Below are positions 51,092 through 60,566 of a stretch of 64,000 nt of DNA, piece after piece. Each line of letters starts with the position of its first letter. Position 1 is the stretch's first letter. Origin of the DNA: an archaeon (GTDB lineage: Archaea; Thermoproteota; Nitrososphaeria; Nitrososphaerales; Gagatemarchaeaceae); contig JAJZNC010000060.1 of NCBI GenBank assembly GCA_021848045.1, positions 1 through 64,000 on the forward strand. Reading direction: 5' to 3'. A program made the translations under genes and the position numbers. The notes under the pieces are model-generated. The model ran no database searches, had not been told where the DNA came from, and saw only the letters and a program-made list of their open reading frames with translations.

Positions 51092-51532
51092 ATGATCATC
51101 CAGGAGAAAGTCCAGTTCGAGGGGGACCCGGAGGCTGTCTGGGGGCGCCTCTCGGACGTCGAGAGGATACCCGAGTTCTGGCACGGGACGCGTTCGCTCA
51201 CCGTCCTCGGCAGGGAGCAGAAGGGCCCGGGCAGGGAGACGGTGAGGGCGAGGTCGAAGTTCGCGTTCGGCGGGGGAGGCGAGGTGGCGATAACCTCGGA
51301 CGACTCTACGAAGACCCTCACCTCAGAGTACACGTCGGGGCCGTTCAGGGGGACGCAGGTCGTGAGGGTGGTGGGCAACTCGCTCGAGGTGGACTGGGAG
51401 GTCAATTTCACCGGGCTCTTCAAGCTCACCTCAAGCTGGAGCGCAGGTCACTTTAGGAGCGGGACGCTCCACGCGCTCGAGAGGCTCACCGCAAAGGAAT
51501 CCCCTACGCAGGCGTCGCCCAGCCCTGGCTAG
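51092..51532 (+). CDS. SRPBCC (CoxG/START-like) domain protein
   Basis: A 146-residue START-fold protein: VQFEGDPEAVWGRLSDVERI, PEFWHGTRSLTVLGRE and a terminal helix (GTLHALERLTAKE). The residue pattern resembles SRPBCC proteins that bind lipids or cofactors. It pairs divergently with the SRPBCC gene at 50542, a possible functional couple. ATG at 51092. Confidence 0.65.
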   Translation: MIIQEKVQFEGDPEAVWGRLSDVERIPEFWHGTRSLTVLGREQKGPGRETVRARSKFAFGGGGEVAITSDDSTKTLTSEYTSGPFRGTQVVRVVGNSLEVDWEVNFTGLFKLTSSWSAGHFRSGTLHALERLTAKESPTQASPSPG

Positions 51533-51555
51533 CCAAAGCGAAGGCGAGGGACGCC

Positions 51556-53610
51556 CTATCTGGCGGGGACCGGCCGGGGGCCAGGGACCTCGGCGGGGCC
51601 CATCTTCGCCATCTCCATCCCGCTGACCGTGTAGGTGCGCTTCCCCCTGAACGGGGTGAACGGCCTGCCCTGTCCGTGGTAGAACTTCGAGAAGAACTCG
51701 ACGTAGATGAGCCTGGCCCCCTGTATGCCGGGCTCGAAGAGGGCCAGGACGAGGTTGAAGAGCTGCCCCACGACGAGTATGACGACCCCCACGACGGCGT
51801 AGGCCACCCCGCCGGAGAGGTCGCCAAGGAAGAGCGTGTCGACAACAAGAGCTAGGGCGACGGAGGCCAGGAGTATCCCGACGAGCCTGGTGTACGAGAG
51901 TATGTGGCTGACGATCGAGGGGAGCTCGATGAGAGCCTGCCCTCCCTCGCCGTATGCGATCAGGACGATCCCGGCGACCGCGAGCCCGATATAGCCCCCG
52001 GCGAGCGGGTTGGAGGAGGGACTGACGTCCCCGTGGTGGAGGACGGTCAGCCCGATAAGGACTATTCCCCAGGCGACGAAGAGCCAGCCGAGCTTGCCGT
52101 AGATGTGCCGCGTCTCACCCTCCCAGTACTTGTTGACCATCCCCATCACGAGGCCTAGGGAGACCTCGAAGAGCCCGATGTACCCGCTCAGGAGAAGGAG
52201 CGTCTTGAGGCCCCTCGAGGATATCGGGTCGAGTATCGCACCGTTGGTGGTGAGGCTCTGCGAGAGGTTGAGCTTGAGCGCGGTATTGAGGTACGAGAAG
52301 AGGTACTGGTTGATGTGGAACCCGAAGTACGCGTTGAAGATGAAGCCGAAGACTATTCCCAGTATCGAGCCCGGTACCATCGCCATCGCGAGCTTCCTGA
52401 ACTGGGCTGGCCTGAAGATGTTCCTGGCGAACCTCCTGAGGGCCGCTGGGACCATGGTCTTACCCCCGGGGTGCTCGACCCGGTTGATTATCCAGAGAGC
52501 TATCCCGAGGATTATCACGCCGTACCCTACGTCTCCGAGCATCAGACCGAAGAAGAGCGGGAACGTGAGCGCGAAGAGCACTGTCGGGTCGAACTCGTTC
52601 GACTGGGGGAGCGAGTAGAACCTCACGAACGACTCGAAGAACCGCAGTCTCTTCGGCGTCTCCATGAGGGTGGGGGGCCTGGTCTCGCTCGGTATGTCGA
52701 AGAGGCTCGTAGAGGGGCTGTGGCGCGCGAGCGCGTCCCTGAGCGCCTGCACGCTCTTCCGGGGGACCCACCCCTCCATCACGAAGCTGCTCTCGGTGAA
52801 CCCGAACTGGTTGATCACCTCGTAGACCCTGGCCTCGATCGAGAGCTGCTCCTCGACTGCGGAGAGGGTGGCGTAGTACTTCTCAGAGAGCCCGCGGAGT
52901 CCCTGCTCGACCTTGGAGAGCTCCGACTCTGCCTGCGCCATGTCGGAGTCGATCGCGGAGAGGACTTGAGGCGCCGTACCCTTCATCGGGGGGACGCGCT
53001 CGAGCCTGACGTTGGCGGCCTGGACCACCGCGCCGAACTTCTCGAGGGTGTCCCTGGGGACGACCACCACCACCCTGACCGGGTCGCCGCCAGCCGACTG
53101 GAGCATCACCCCGGGGAGGGAGGCGAGTCCTTTCGATAGCTGGGCGAAGGAGTCCTTCGGGAGACTCGCGAAGAAGGACGCCGCGCTCTCGAGGTCGAGG
53201 ACCCCGAGGTCTGCGCTGATGAAGTCGAGGCTCTTGACCAGCGCTGCCCTGGATCTGAGGTCGTCAATCCTCGACCTCAGGCGCTCCTCGCTCTGCTTTA
53301 GTGAGGCCACTTCGGCGTCTATCTTGACCGACCTTGCGACCTCCATGACCTCCCCGGTGGAGGAGAACCCTCTCTTCCCGGTGGAGGCAGATCGCGGGAG
53401 GGCCGACATGAGCGACCTTATCCTCAGCAGCTCCTCGGAGACCTCCTTCGAGGCCGCGGCCTCGGCGTCGGCGTGCAGCAGGGCGGCGGCGCCCTCGGAG
53501 AGCGGCTCTATCTGGACTACGCCGAGGTCGTGGAGCAAGGCTACGACGCGCTGCCTCTCTTCGCGGGACCCGACGACCCCCACCCTCTGCATCGCCGCCG
53601 GCTTTAGCAA
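51556..53610 (-). CDS. atpI: A/V-type ATP synthase subunit I (a)
   Basis: The 684-residue subunit I forms the proton half-channel and stator. The N-terminal half is a cytosolic coiled-coil region (residues about 1-330), followed by eight or so membrane segments (NEFDPTVLFALTFPLFFGLM, GDVGYGVIILGIALWI, IGLFEVSLGLVMGMVNKYWE, SYTRLVGILLASVALALVVD). The conserved Arg that faces the proteolipid Glu would be in the YTRL segment. TTG at 53610 or ATG at 53592; last gene of the operon, 2-3 bases from subunit H. Confidence 0.94.
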   Translation of the reverse strand: MLKPAAMQRVGVVGSREERQRVVALLHDLGVVQIEPLSEGAAALLHADAEAAASKEVSEELLRIRSLMSALPRSASTGKRGFSSTGEVMEVARSVKIDAEVASLKQSEERLRSRIDDLRSRAALVKSLDFISADLGVLDLESAASFFASLPKDSFAQLSKGLASLPGVMLQSAGGDPVRVVVVVPRDTLEKFGAVVQAANVRLERVPPMKGTAPQVLSAIDSDMAQAESELSKVEQGLRGLSEKYYATLSAVEEQLSIEARVYEVINQFGFTESSFVMEGWVPRKSVQALRDALARHSPSTSLFDIPSETRPPTLMETPKRLRFFESFVRFYSLPQSNEFDPTVLFALTFPLFFGLMLGDVGYGVIILGIALWIINRVEHPGGKTMVPAALRRFARNIFRPAQFRKLAMAMVPGSILGIVFGFIFNAYFGFHINQYLFSYLNTALKLNLSQSLTTNGAILDPISSRGLKTLLLLSGYIGLFEVSLGLVMGMVNKYWEGETRHIYGKLGWLFVAWGIVLIGLTVLHHGDVSPSSNPLAGGYIGLAVAGIVLIAYGEGGQALIELPSIVSHILSYTRLVGILLASVALALVVDTLFLGDLSGGVAYAVVGVVILVVGQLFNLVLALFEPGIQGARLIYVEFFSKFYHGQGRPFTPFRGKRTYTVSGMEMAKMGPAEVPGPRPVPAR

Positions 53611-53612
53611 AG

Positions 53613-53945
53613 CTATTCGCCCTTGAACTCTGAGAGCAGCACCTTGTCGATTATCTCGCGGAGCTGCTTCTTGTCGAGCGCCCTTGCGGAGAGGGCGGCG
53701 GCCTTCTTCTTGGTGGAGGCGAGCAGCGCTTCGGCCTCCTTCTGGGAGGCGCTCCTGGCCTTCTCTGCCTCGCCCGCGACGTAAGACTCGGCCGCCGCCT
53801 TGGCGTCCGAAATCGACCTGTCGGCCTGCTGCTCCAGGGAGAGAAGCTCGGCCTCGAGGCTCTTCCGCCTCTCCGAGACCTGGCGGTTGCTGGCCTCCTC
53901 CGCCTCCTTGATCTTCTTCAGGGTGTCGGTGTAGTTTGTCGACAT
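53613..53945 (-). CDS. atpH: A/V-type ATP synthase subunit H (G), peripheral stalk
   Basis: The 110-residue protein is almost all charged coiled coil (KKIKEAEEASNRQVSERRKS, KARSASQKEAEALLASTKK), as in archaeal AhaH, which pairs with subunit E in the peripheral stalk. It lies between the 61-residue membrane protein and subunit I, tightly spaced. Confidence 0.85.
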   Translation of the reverse strand: MSTNYTDTLKKIKEAEEASNRQVSERRKSLEAELLSLEQQADRSISDAKAAAESYVAGEAEKARSASQKEAEALLASTKKKAAALSARALDKKQLREIIDKVLLSEFKGE

Positions 53946-53946
53946 T

Positions 53947-54132
53947 CTAGACCATCCCGATTATGATGAGGGCCACGGCCGCGAATGCCGCCACCTTGGC
54001 CACCTTGAGGGCCGTCATGACGAAGTAGAACCGCCTTTGCTGGGGGTTGACGAACCCTTTCCGCACTGGCTTGGGCGGGGCGGCCCAGTAGAAGGGCGGG
54101 ATGCCCAGGGGCCGCTTTGGCTTCTCACTCAT
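53947..54132 (-). CDS. Small membrane protein inside the ATPase operon, 61 residues
   Basis: It has a Pro/Lys-rich front (KPKRPLGIPPFYWAAPPKPV) and one C-terminal hydrophobic helix (ALKVAKVAAFAAVALIIIGM). It overlaps subunit D by eight bases and is one base from subunit H, so it is translated with the operon. I do not recognise it as a standard A/V-ATPase subunit. It may be an accessory or assembly factor, or a very short stator component. Codon use matches the neighbours. Confidence 0.75.
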   Translation of the reverse strand: MSEKPKRPLGIPPFYWAAPPKPVRKGFVNPQQRRFYFVMTALKVAKVAAFAAVALIIIGMV

Positions 54133-54781
54133 GCTTGGAACCCTCCTCCCTCTCCGCGAGCTTCCTCTTCACGGTCTTTAGCTTGGTGAAGCTCTCCCTC
54201 TCCATCTCGTCGAACCTGAACTTGATGTAGCGTGCGTTGGCCTGGAGTCTGGGGATGAGGACGTTCTCGATCGCATTTGACCTGCGCTTCACCTTTTCGA
54301 TCTCCATGAGGAGCTTCCTCAGGGCGGTCTCCTTCTCAGCGACGTCGAGGACCATCTGGTGGAGGTCCTCGAAGGACTTTATCGCCTGGCTCACAGCGGC
54401 GGGTATCTCCAGCAGGTACTCCTGGCCTGCGCTCCCCGACGCCTGAGAGGAGATCTCAGGTATCCTGACCCCCATCACGTTCTTGCTCCTGAGGGTCAGC
54501 TCGTGGATACGGGGGATCCGCATGGACTCGTACTCCAGCCTGAGCGGCCCGACGAACATCTCGGTCGCGTGGATCCCCTCGTAGCCCTTGACGAGCTTGG
54601 TCTGGAGGCCGCTCCGCATGTCGGCGAGCGTCTTGCTCAGGTTGAAGAACTCGAGGATGAGGGCGGACCTCTTGAGCTTCAGCAGCTTGAGCCCCTTGCG
54701 GGAGACCGCGATCCTCCGCATCGTGCGGAGGTACTCCATCCTCGTAGGCTTGATGTTTATCGCGGCGGGCATCTCTCCCAT
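54125..54781 (-). CDS. atpD: A/V-type ATP synthase subunit D
   Basis: The 218-residue central-shaft subunit has the two long helices characteristic of NtpD: NIKPTRMEYLRTMRRIAVSR, KGLKLLKLKRSALILEFF at the start and EKVKRRSNAIENVLIPRLQA near the end. It couples rotor movement to catalysis. ATG at 54781, ten bases after the subunit B stop. Confidence 0.94.
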   Translation of the reverse strand: MGEMPAAINIKPTRMEYLRTMRRIAVSRKGLKLLKLKRSALILEFFNLSKTLADMRSGLQTKLVKGYEGIHATEMFVGPLRLEYESMRIPRIHELTLRSKNVMGVRIPEISSQASGSAGQEYLLEIPAAVSQAIKSFEDLHQMVLDVAEKETALRKLLMEIEKVKRRSNAIENVLIPRLQANARYIKFRFDEMERESFTKLKTVKRKLAEREEGSKHE

Positions 54782-54790
54782 CCACCAGCC

Positions 54791-56185
54791 CTATTGGACC
54801 GCGGCTCTCTTCCTGTACTTCTCGACGAGCTCGGGCTTTATCCTCTTGATCTCGGTATCCGAGAGCGGCTCTATGACCTGCCAGCCGATATCGAGCGTCT
54901 GCTCGATGCTCCTGTCCTCGTAGATCCCCTGCTTGACGAACATCTGCTCGAACCGCTCCGCGACCTTCAGGAACTTCCTGTCTGTCTCGCTGAGAGCCTC
55001 CTCGCCGACGATGGCCGAGAGGGCGCGGACGTCCTTCCCCTGGGCATAGGAGGCGTAGAGCTGGTCAGCCATCCCCCTGTGGTCCTCCCTGGTCCTCTTG
55101 GGGCCGATGCCCTGGTTCATCAGCCGGGAGAGGGACTCGAGTACGTCGATTGGCGGGTATACGCCAGACCTGTCGAGGTCCCTGCTGACGTAGATCTGCC
55201 CCTCGGTGATGTAGCCCGTGAGGTCAGGGATGGGATGGGTCTTGTCGTCGGCCGGCATGGTGAGTATGGGGATCTGGGTGATCGAGCCCTTCCTCCCCTT
55301 GATCTTCCCCGCCCTCTCGTAGAGGGTGGCGAGGTCGGTGTAGGTGTATCCGGGGTAGCCTCTCCTGCCGGGCACCTCGCTGCGCGCCGCGGCGATCTCC
55401 CTCAGGGACTCGCAGTAGTTCGTCATGTCCGTGAGGATGACCAGGACGTGGCTCTCCCTCTCGTAGGCGAGGTATTCGGCCGTGGTGAGGGCCAGCCTGG
55501 GCGTGAGGATCCGCTCCATCGACGGGTCGGAGGAGAGGTTCAGGAAGAGGACAGTCCTCTCGAGGGCGCCCGTCTCCTCGAACTGCCTGATGAAGAAGTT
55601 GGCCTCCTCGCTTGTGATCCCCATCGCGGCGAAGACCACAGAGAAGTTCTCCGACGAGTTTAGGACCTTCGCCTGCCTCGCGATCTGGGCTGCAAGCAGG
55701 TTGTGCGGGAGGCCAGCAGCGGAGAAGAGCGGGAGTTTCTGTCCCCTGACGAGCGTGTTCATGCCGTCGATCGTCGAGATCCCCGTCTGGATGAACTCGG
55801 AGGGCTCCTCCCTGCTGTAGGGGTTCATGGCGGAGCCGACTATCTCAACCTTGGTCTTGGAGACGATGGCGGGGCCCGAGTCGCGCGGGTTGCCCAGCCC
55901 TGAGAAGACGCGCCCAAGCATCTCGTCCGAGACGGATATCCTGGCGGTCTCCCCGAGGAACCGCACAGAGGTGCCTGTGGTGCTGAGCCCGAGGGTCGAG
56001 CCGAAGACCTGGACCACCGCGAGGCCGGAGCCCGTGTCCAGAACTTGGCCGCGCACCCTCTCCCCGAGGGCGTTGGTTACCTCCACGATCTCGCCGTAGG
56101 CCGCGTGCTCGACCTTCTCCACAAAGAGGAGCGGGCCCGCGACCTGAGAGACCGTCTTGTAGGAGACCGGCTGTGCCTCGGGCAT
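54791..56185 (-). CDS. atpB: A/V-type ATP synthase subunit B (non-catalytic)
   Basis: The 464-residue B subunit has the family [15 protein letters not shown] in place of a Walker A loop, [16 protein letters not shown] and the signature [20 protein letters not shown]. It forms the AAA-BBB hexamer with subunit A. It begins at the base adjoining the subunit A stop codon. Confidence 0.96.
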   Translation of the reverse strand: MPEAQPVSYKTVSQVAGPLLFVEKVEHAAYGEIVEVTNALGERVRGQVLDTGSGLAVVQVFGSTLGLSTTGTSVRFLGETARISVSDEMLGRVFSGLGNPRDSGPAIVSKTKVEIVGSAMNPYSREEPSEFIQTGISTIDGMNTLVRGQKLPLFSAAGLPHNLLAAQIARQAKVLNSSENFSVVFAAMGITSEEANFFIRQFEETGALERTVLFLNLSSDPSMERILTPRLALTTAEYLAYERESHVLVILTDMTNYCESLREIAAARSEVPGRRGYPGYTYTDLATLYERAGKIKGRKGSITQIPILTMPADDKTHPIPDLTGYITEGQIYVSRDLDRSGVYPPIDVLESLSRLMNQGIGPKRTREDHRGMADQLYASYAQGKDVRALSAIVGEEALSETDRKFLKVAERFEQMFVKQGIYEDRSIEQTLDIGWQVIEPLSDTEIKRIKPELVEKYRKRAAVQ

Positions 56186-57952
56186 CTAGACCTTAACCTC
56201 CTGGATTAGCGAACTAAACTGCTGGTCCATGTCAGACATCACCCCTTTCACAAAGTCCTCGACCTGGTCCTCGGGAGTCCACTTTATCCTCCCTATCTTG
56301 ACCTTTACCGGCAGCGAGGAGACTTGCGTCGCCTGCGCTCCCGCCCTGATCGCGTCCGACTCCTTCCTTCCGAAGGTTAGGATGGTGTTCAACATCAGAT
56401 ACTGCTTCCTCACCGAGGTGTAGGTGTCGACGGCGTCGTAGGCGCTCTGCTGGAGGTAGTCCTCCCTGATCATCTTGGCGAGGTCCATCGTCCCCTTCTC
56501 CGACTCTGGGAGGGCGTCGTACCCCACCAGCTGGACGATGTCGTTGAGCTCTGCCTCCTTCTGCAGGATGCCTAGCGCCTCGGCGCGCATGTCAGGCCAC
56601 TCCTTGGCCACCGTCTTCTGGTACCAGCCCTTGAGGTCCTCGGAGTAGAGCGAGTAGCTGGTGAGCCAGTTGATCGAGGGGAAGTGCCTCCTCGACGCGA
56701 GGCTCGCGTCTAGCGCCCAGAAGACCCTCGTGACCCTGAGCGTGTTCTGCGAGACAGGCTCGGAGAAGTCTCCGCCCGGAGGTGAGACCGCGCCCACGAC
56801 CGTGACAGACCCGACCCGCTCGTCAGGCCCGAGGGCGATAACCTTTCCAGAGCGCTCGTAGAACTCGGCGAGCCTGCTCCCGAGGTACGCGGGGTAGCCC
56901 TCCTCACCAGGCATCTCCTCGAGCCTACCGGATATCTCCCTCAGGGCCTCGGCCCACCTCGAGGTGCTGTCGGCCATAAGGGCCACGTCGTAGCCCATGT
57001 CCCTGTAGTACTCTGCGAGGGTGATCCCGGTGTAGATGCTCGCCTCCCTGGCCGCGACCGGCATGTTGGAGGTGTTCGCGACGAGGATCGTCCTCTCCAT
57101 GAGCGGCCTCTTCGAGCGAGGGTCCTCGAGCTCCGGGAAGGTCGCGAGGACCTCGGTCATCTCGTTGCCGCGCTCCCCGCAGCCCACGTAGACGATTATC
57201 CTGCTGTCGCTCCATTTTGCGAGCTGCTGCTGCGAGACAGTCTTCCCGCTCCCGAAGGGCCCGGGAATCGCGGCCGTCCCGCCCTTGGCGACAGGGAAGA
57301 AGGTGTCGAAGACCCTCTGCCCAGTAAGGAGGGGGGTGTCGGGGGGCAGCTTCTTTGCGATCGGCCTGGGGGTCCTCACCTTCCACTTGGTAGCGAGGAA
57401 CATGTCGACATCTCCCGCCGGGGTCTTGACCTTCGCGACCACCTCTCTGATGGTGAACTTGCCTTCCTTGATCTCCTTGAGCTCGCCTGCGACGCCGGGC
57501 GGGACCATTATCTTGTGCGAGATGAGCTGGGTCTCCTGTACCGTCCCTATCACCTCTCCAGGAGAGACCTTGTCAGCCTTCTTCTTTGTCGGGACGAACT
57601 CCCACTTCTTCTTCTCGTCCAGGGCGGGGATGACGAGCCCTCTGCTGATGAAGTCGCCGCTCTGCTCCCTGAGGACGTTGAGCGGCCTCTGGATGCCGTC
57701 GTAGATCGAGGTCAGGAGCCCCGGCCCGAGCTCCACGGAGAGGGCTTGGCCGGTGTTGACCACCTTGTCGCCCGGCCTGACGCCGGTGGTGTCCTCGTAG
57801 ATCTGGAGCGTGGCGGTATCGCCCTTGAGCTTGATGACCTCGCCCACGAGCCCCAGCTCGCCGACCCTCACGACGTCGAACATCTTGGCCTCCTCTAGGC
57901 CCTCCGCCGTTACGACAGGTCCTGTTACCCTGATGATGGTTCCGTCCTTCAT
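56186..57952 (-). CDS. atpA: A/V-type ATP synthase subunit A (catalytic)
   Basis: The 588-residue catalytic subunit carries Walker A GPFGSGKTVSQQ, the catalytic Glu region VGCGERGNEMTEVL, and PSINWLTSYSLYSEDL. Length is normal and no intein is present. It overlaps subunit F by four bases (ATGA). Confidence 0.97.
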   Translation of the reverse strand: MKDGTIIRVTGPVVTAEGLEEAKMFDVVRVGELGLVGEVIKLKGDTATLQIYEDTTGVRPGDKVVNTGQALSVELGPGLLTSIYDGIQRPLNVLREQSGDFISRGLVIPALDEKKKWEFVPTKKKADKVSPGEVIGTVQETQLISHKIMVPPGVAGELKEIKEGKFTIREVVAKVKTPAGDVDMFLATKWKVRTPRPIAKKLPPDTPLLTGQRVFDTFFPVAKGGTAAIPGPFGSGKTVSQQQLAKWSDSRIIVYVGCGERGNEMTEVLATFPELEDPRSKRPLMERTILVANTSNMPVAAREASIYTGITLAEYYRDMGYDVALMADSTSRWAEALREISGRLEEMPGEEGYPAYLGSRLAEFYERSGKVIALGPDERVGSVTVVGAVSPPGGDFSEPVSQNTLRVTRVFWALDASLASRRHFPSINWLTSYSLYSEDLKGWYQKTVAKEWPDMRAEALGILQKEAELNDIVQLVGYDALPESEKGTMDLAKMIREDYLQQSAYDAVDTYTSVRKQYLMLNTILTFGRKESDAIRAGAQATQVSSLPVKVKIGRIKWTPEDQVEDFVKGVMSDMDQQFSSLIQEVKV

Positions 57953-58305
57953 TGCGCGTTACCCTTGATGTCTACCCCTAGCACCCGCCTGGCCAGCTTG
58001 GAGAGCGACTCCTCCTGGGGGGCGGCCGAGTCGACCGGCGGCATGAAGACGACGAGCGGGATTATGGACGAGTCCAGCCTCTCCCTCGCGGCCGACGAGA
58101 GGGCCTTCCTGACCTCGCTTCCCGCGATGATGAGCCCGTAGCCATTCGAGTTGAACAGGTCCATCAGGGTCTTCTGGGCGTCGTCCTTGTTGGCGATGAA
58201 GGCGTCCTCCACGCCGAGGAGACGGTACCCGAGCACGAGCTCCCTGTCCCCGACCACGGCTATCTTGCCGCTCTGGGCGGCCTGTCTACCACTCATCTCG
58301 TTCAT
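57949..58305 (-). CDS. atpF: A/V-type ATP synthase subunit F
   Basis: The 118-residue subunit F shows GKIAVVGDRELVLGYRLLGV and GYGLIIAGSEVRKALS, the Rossmann-like F fold contacting the shaft. ATG at 58305 overlaps the subunit C stop (ATGA). A longer open frame to 58554 is an artefact over subunit C. Confidence 0.92.
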   Translation of the reverse strand: MNEMSGRQAAQSGKIAVVGDRELVLGYRLLGVEDAFIANKDDAQKTLMDLFNSNGYGLIIAGSEVRKALSSAARERLDSSIIPLVVFMPPVDSAAPQEESLSKLARRVLGVDIKGNAQ

Positions 58306-59366
58306 CCCGCAAGAATTGTTGACTTTATGTATTCTTCGGTCATGCCGTACTGTTTGGCGTAGGTAATCCTTCTGATGTTCGACCTCTCGAACTCTGCCTG
58401 GAGGACGAAGGCGAAGACCGAGGTCAGGGATATCGCGAGGCTCCTGAACTTCGGGATGTACTTGCCGACTATGAGCCTGTCCATCGCCACCTCGAATGCG
58501 GTGAGGTCGTGATCCTGCCTGTACCTTTCGAGCGGCTCGTTGATGTCCATCCATGGCTCGAGCCTCTTTGCTATCTCAGACGGCTCGGGAGAGGAGTACG
58601 CGTCAAGGACGCCCGCGGTCGGGAGGAGCCCTCCCTCGACCACGTGCTTGGAGAAGACGTCCCTGCTCACCCCCGTCTCCTTGGCCTTTAGTAGGCTGAG
58701 GACGTTCCTCTTGGTGACCTCGGTCCGGATGTACTCCCTCAGGACTCCCTCGTCCCCCTGGAGGAACCTGAGCTCCTGCAAGAGCCTCGAGTAGTAGAGG
58801 TTCTGTAGGGCGACGGTGAACACCCCGAGGTCGCCGGACTTGCGGAACTCACCTAGCTGCTGGAGGAGCACTGCGCCGTAACCGTACTTCACGAGGGAGT
58901 TGATCACCGCCTCAACGTCAGGCTGCTGGAGGAGGGCGTGGAGCTCGCTGAGGGGTATCGTCGTCGTGGAGAAGCCCACTGGGACGTTCCTGGACGAGAC
59001 CAGGAACGCCTCTGTCTGCTCGAGCGTCCTCCCCAGACTCTTCGCCGCGATTATGAGCTCGATGTTCTCGACGTCCCACTTTGCGAGGTAGGCCATCAGG
59101 GCGTTCTTCCCGAAGACGGGCGCGGCCTGGAGCGCGGTCCTGTTTACGTAGACGAGGTGCTTATTGACGGCGATCTCGACCGACTCGGGCGGCTTGTAGG
59201 CGGCCTGGGCGGCCTCTATGTCCTGCCCATACCACGTCGACTCTAGTCGCTGGGCTATCTCGGCAACGTCCTTGGACTTTGCGAGGTCCTCGAGCTGGGC
59301 CTTGGTCAGGAGGCTGAGGGAAAGTACCTTGATGACGCCGAAGCTCGCTCCGTACGAGGACTGCAA
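58302..59366 (-). CDS. atpC: A/V-type ATP synthase subunit C (d)
   Basis: The 354-residue C subunit links the shaft to the proteolipid ring. It begins SYGASFGVIKVLSLSLLTKA, and a later segment VENIELIIAAKSLGRTLEQT carries the ENI(E)L(I) motif typical for NtpC. The gap to subunit E is seven bases. Confidence 0.93.
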   Translation of the reverse strand: MQSSYGASFGVIKVLSLSLLTKAQLEDLAKSKDVAEIAQRLESTWYGQDIEAAQAAYKPPESVEIAVNKHLVYVNRTALQAAPVFGKNALMAYLAKWDVENIELIIAAKSLGRTLEQTEAFLVSSRNVPVGFSTTTIPLSELHALLQQPDVEAVINSLVKYGYGAVLLQQLGEFRKSGDLGVFTVALQNLYYSRLLQELRFLQGDEGVLREYIRTEVTKRNVLSLLKAKETGVSRDVFSKHVVEGGLLPTAGVLDAYSSPEPSEIAKRLEPWMDINEPLERYRQDHDLTAFEVAMDRLIVGKYIPKFRSLAISLTSVFAFVLQAEFERSNIRRITYAKQYGMTEEYIKSTILAG

Positions 59367-59372
59367 TGGACC

Positions 59373-59933
59373 CTACTCCTTTCCGAGAATCGACGCGCGG
59401 GCGTCCTCCTCGCGGCTACGTAGGAGCTCCTCGAAGGTCAGGTCGAGCTCCAGCGTGCCGTCCCTGCTAGTTGCCTTAAACCCGCCTATCGACGACAGCT
59501 CGGAGGAGGCGACCTTGACGCCCGCCTTTTTGAGCGTGGGGGCGTCTGCGGACCGGCACGTGACGTTTATCGAGCCGCCGAGCCTCCTGTCCGCGTACGC
59601 CGCCATCTTCGCGAGCAGGTCGTTGTACTCCTTGGACTCTGCGTAGTCGGCGAGCACATCCCTGAGCGCGGTAAGGTTGGACTCGAGCATCCTCTCGGTG
59701 GCGTCGAAGATCATCTTCTTCGCTTGGAGCTTCGCGGCGCCCTCTATCCTGACCTTCTCCCTCTGGGCGGCGGCCTCCCCCTCTCTCTTGCCCGAGTCCT
59801 GGATGTATGACCTCTGCTCAGCAGCCTTCTTGGCCACCTCGTCCTTCTTCGCCGAGTACTCCGCCTCCAGCATCTGGATGGTCTTCTTGCGCTTCTCCTC
59901 GACCTCTCCGAGCAACGCTTCGGCGGCGGCCAA
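59373..59933 (-). CDS. atpE: A/V-type ATP synthase subunit E
   Basis: The 186-residue peripheral-stalk subunit has a long charged N-terminal helix (EVEEKRKKTIQMLEAEYSAK) and the globular C-terminal domain (GGFKATSRDGTLELDLTFEE). It is the second gene of the operon, ten bases from the K subunit. Confidence 0.93.
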   Translation of the reverse strand: MAAAEALLGEVEEKRKKTIQMLEAEYSAKKDEVAKKAAEQRSYIQDSGKREGEAAAQREKVRIEGAAKLQAKKMIFDATERMLESNLTALRDVLADYAESKEYNDLLAKMAAYADRRLGGSINVTCRSADAPTLKKAGVKVASSELSSIGGFKATSRDGTLELDLTFEELLRSREEDARASILGKE

Positions 59934-59942
59934 GCCTCTCGC

Positions 59943-60167
59943 CTAGAGGATGTTGAGTAGGAGTATTATCCCGAGGACGAACCCGATGATCCAAAGGGTC
60001 TCAGGGATCACGAAGAAGAACAGCACCTGTCCGAACTTCTCGGGCTTCTCAGCGATGATCCCCATGCCTGCGGCGCCGATGCCCTGCTGGGCTAGGCCGG
60101 TCCCTATGAGTCCACCGGCCATCACTATCGCAGCGGCGATTGCGAGCTCAGGATTTACGACTGCCAT
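59943..60167 (-). CDS. atpK: A/V-type ATP synthase subunit K (c), single-hairpin proteolipid
   Basis: The 74-residue proteolipid has two membrane helices. The first is Gly/Ala-rich (IAAAIVMAGGLIGTGLAQQG) and the second carries the ion-binding Glu (FFFVIPETLWIIGFVLGI). A loop with AEKPEKFG joins them. This is the one-hairpin, one-Glu form that favours a high ion-to-ATP ratio for synthesis. ATG at 60167; TATA CATAAATATAG (about 60202-60212) lies upstream and starts the ten-gene operon. Confidence 0.93.
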   Translation of the reverse strand: MAVVNPELAIAAAIVMAGGLIGTGLAQQGIGAAGMGIIAEKPEKFGQVLFFFVIPETLWIIGFVLGIILLLNIL

Positions 60168-60201
60168 TTCTGATGTCTTTGAACTGCTCCCGTCGGCGAA
60201 C

Positions 60202-60212
60202 TATATTTATGC
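60202..60212 (-). promoter_or_regulatory. Promoter of the A/V-ATPase operon
   Basis: CATAAATATAG on the minus strand, about 40 bases before the atpK ATG, is the strongest TATA-like element near the operon front. The rest of the 60168-60446 gap shows no gene. Confidence 0.6.
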
Positions 60213-60446
60213 GTATCTCCGCTTGGATTCCGTAGAGCCCCTTGAAAGGAGAATCAAGGCGGAAGGCTCTGCCCCTTTGTTCAAGCTGATGAACCTGCGC
60301 ATAGTTTAGAGGCGCCAGCTTGTCCTAGGCGCATCGGCTGCTGCCTTCCCTATCCTTGCTCCAGTCGTGTACTGGAAAGAGTCTCTCCGGCCGCCGAGGT
60401 CCTTGGCCGACCTATCGTCCGCTTTAGACCGTCGGAGCAGCCGGAC

Positions 60447-60566
60447 GTGGTCGACCTCGAGAGGTTAGGCTACGGGTACAGGTGCCGCCGCTGGGGCCAT
60501 CAGTGGTCAGAGGTGAGGGAGGATGTCCGCTCCGCGGCCCGTGCCGAGGGGTACACAGGAGACTAG
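60447..60566 (+). CDS. Possible 39-residue protein
   Basis: GTG at 60447 opens a 40-codon frame (VDLERLGYGYRCRRWGHQWS and on to AEGYTGD). A TATA-like CTTTAGAC (60422-60429) lies at leaderless distance. The frame looks coding further upstream too but has no start there. RCRRWGHQW resembles a worn zinc-knuckle. It overlaps the NAC stop in antisense by four bases. It is short and unsupported by family. Confidence 0.3.
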   Translation: MVDLERLGYGYRCRRWGHQWSEVREDVRSAARAEGYTGD

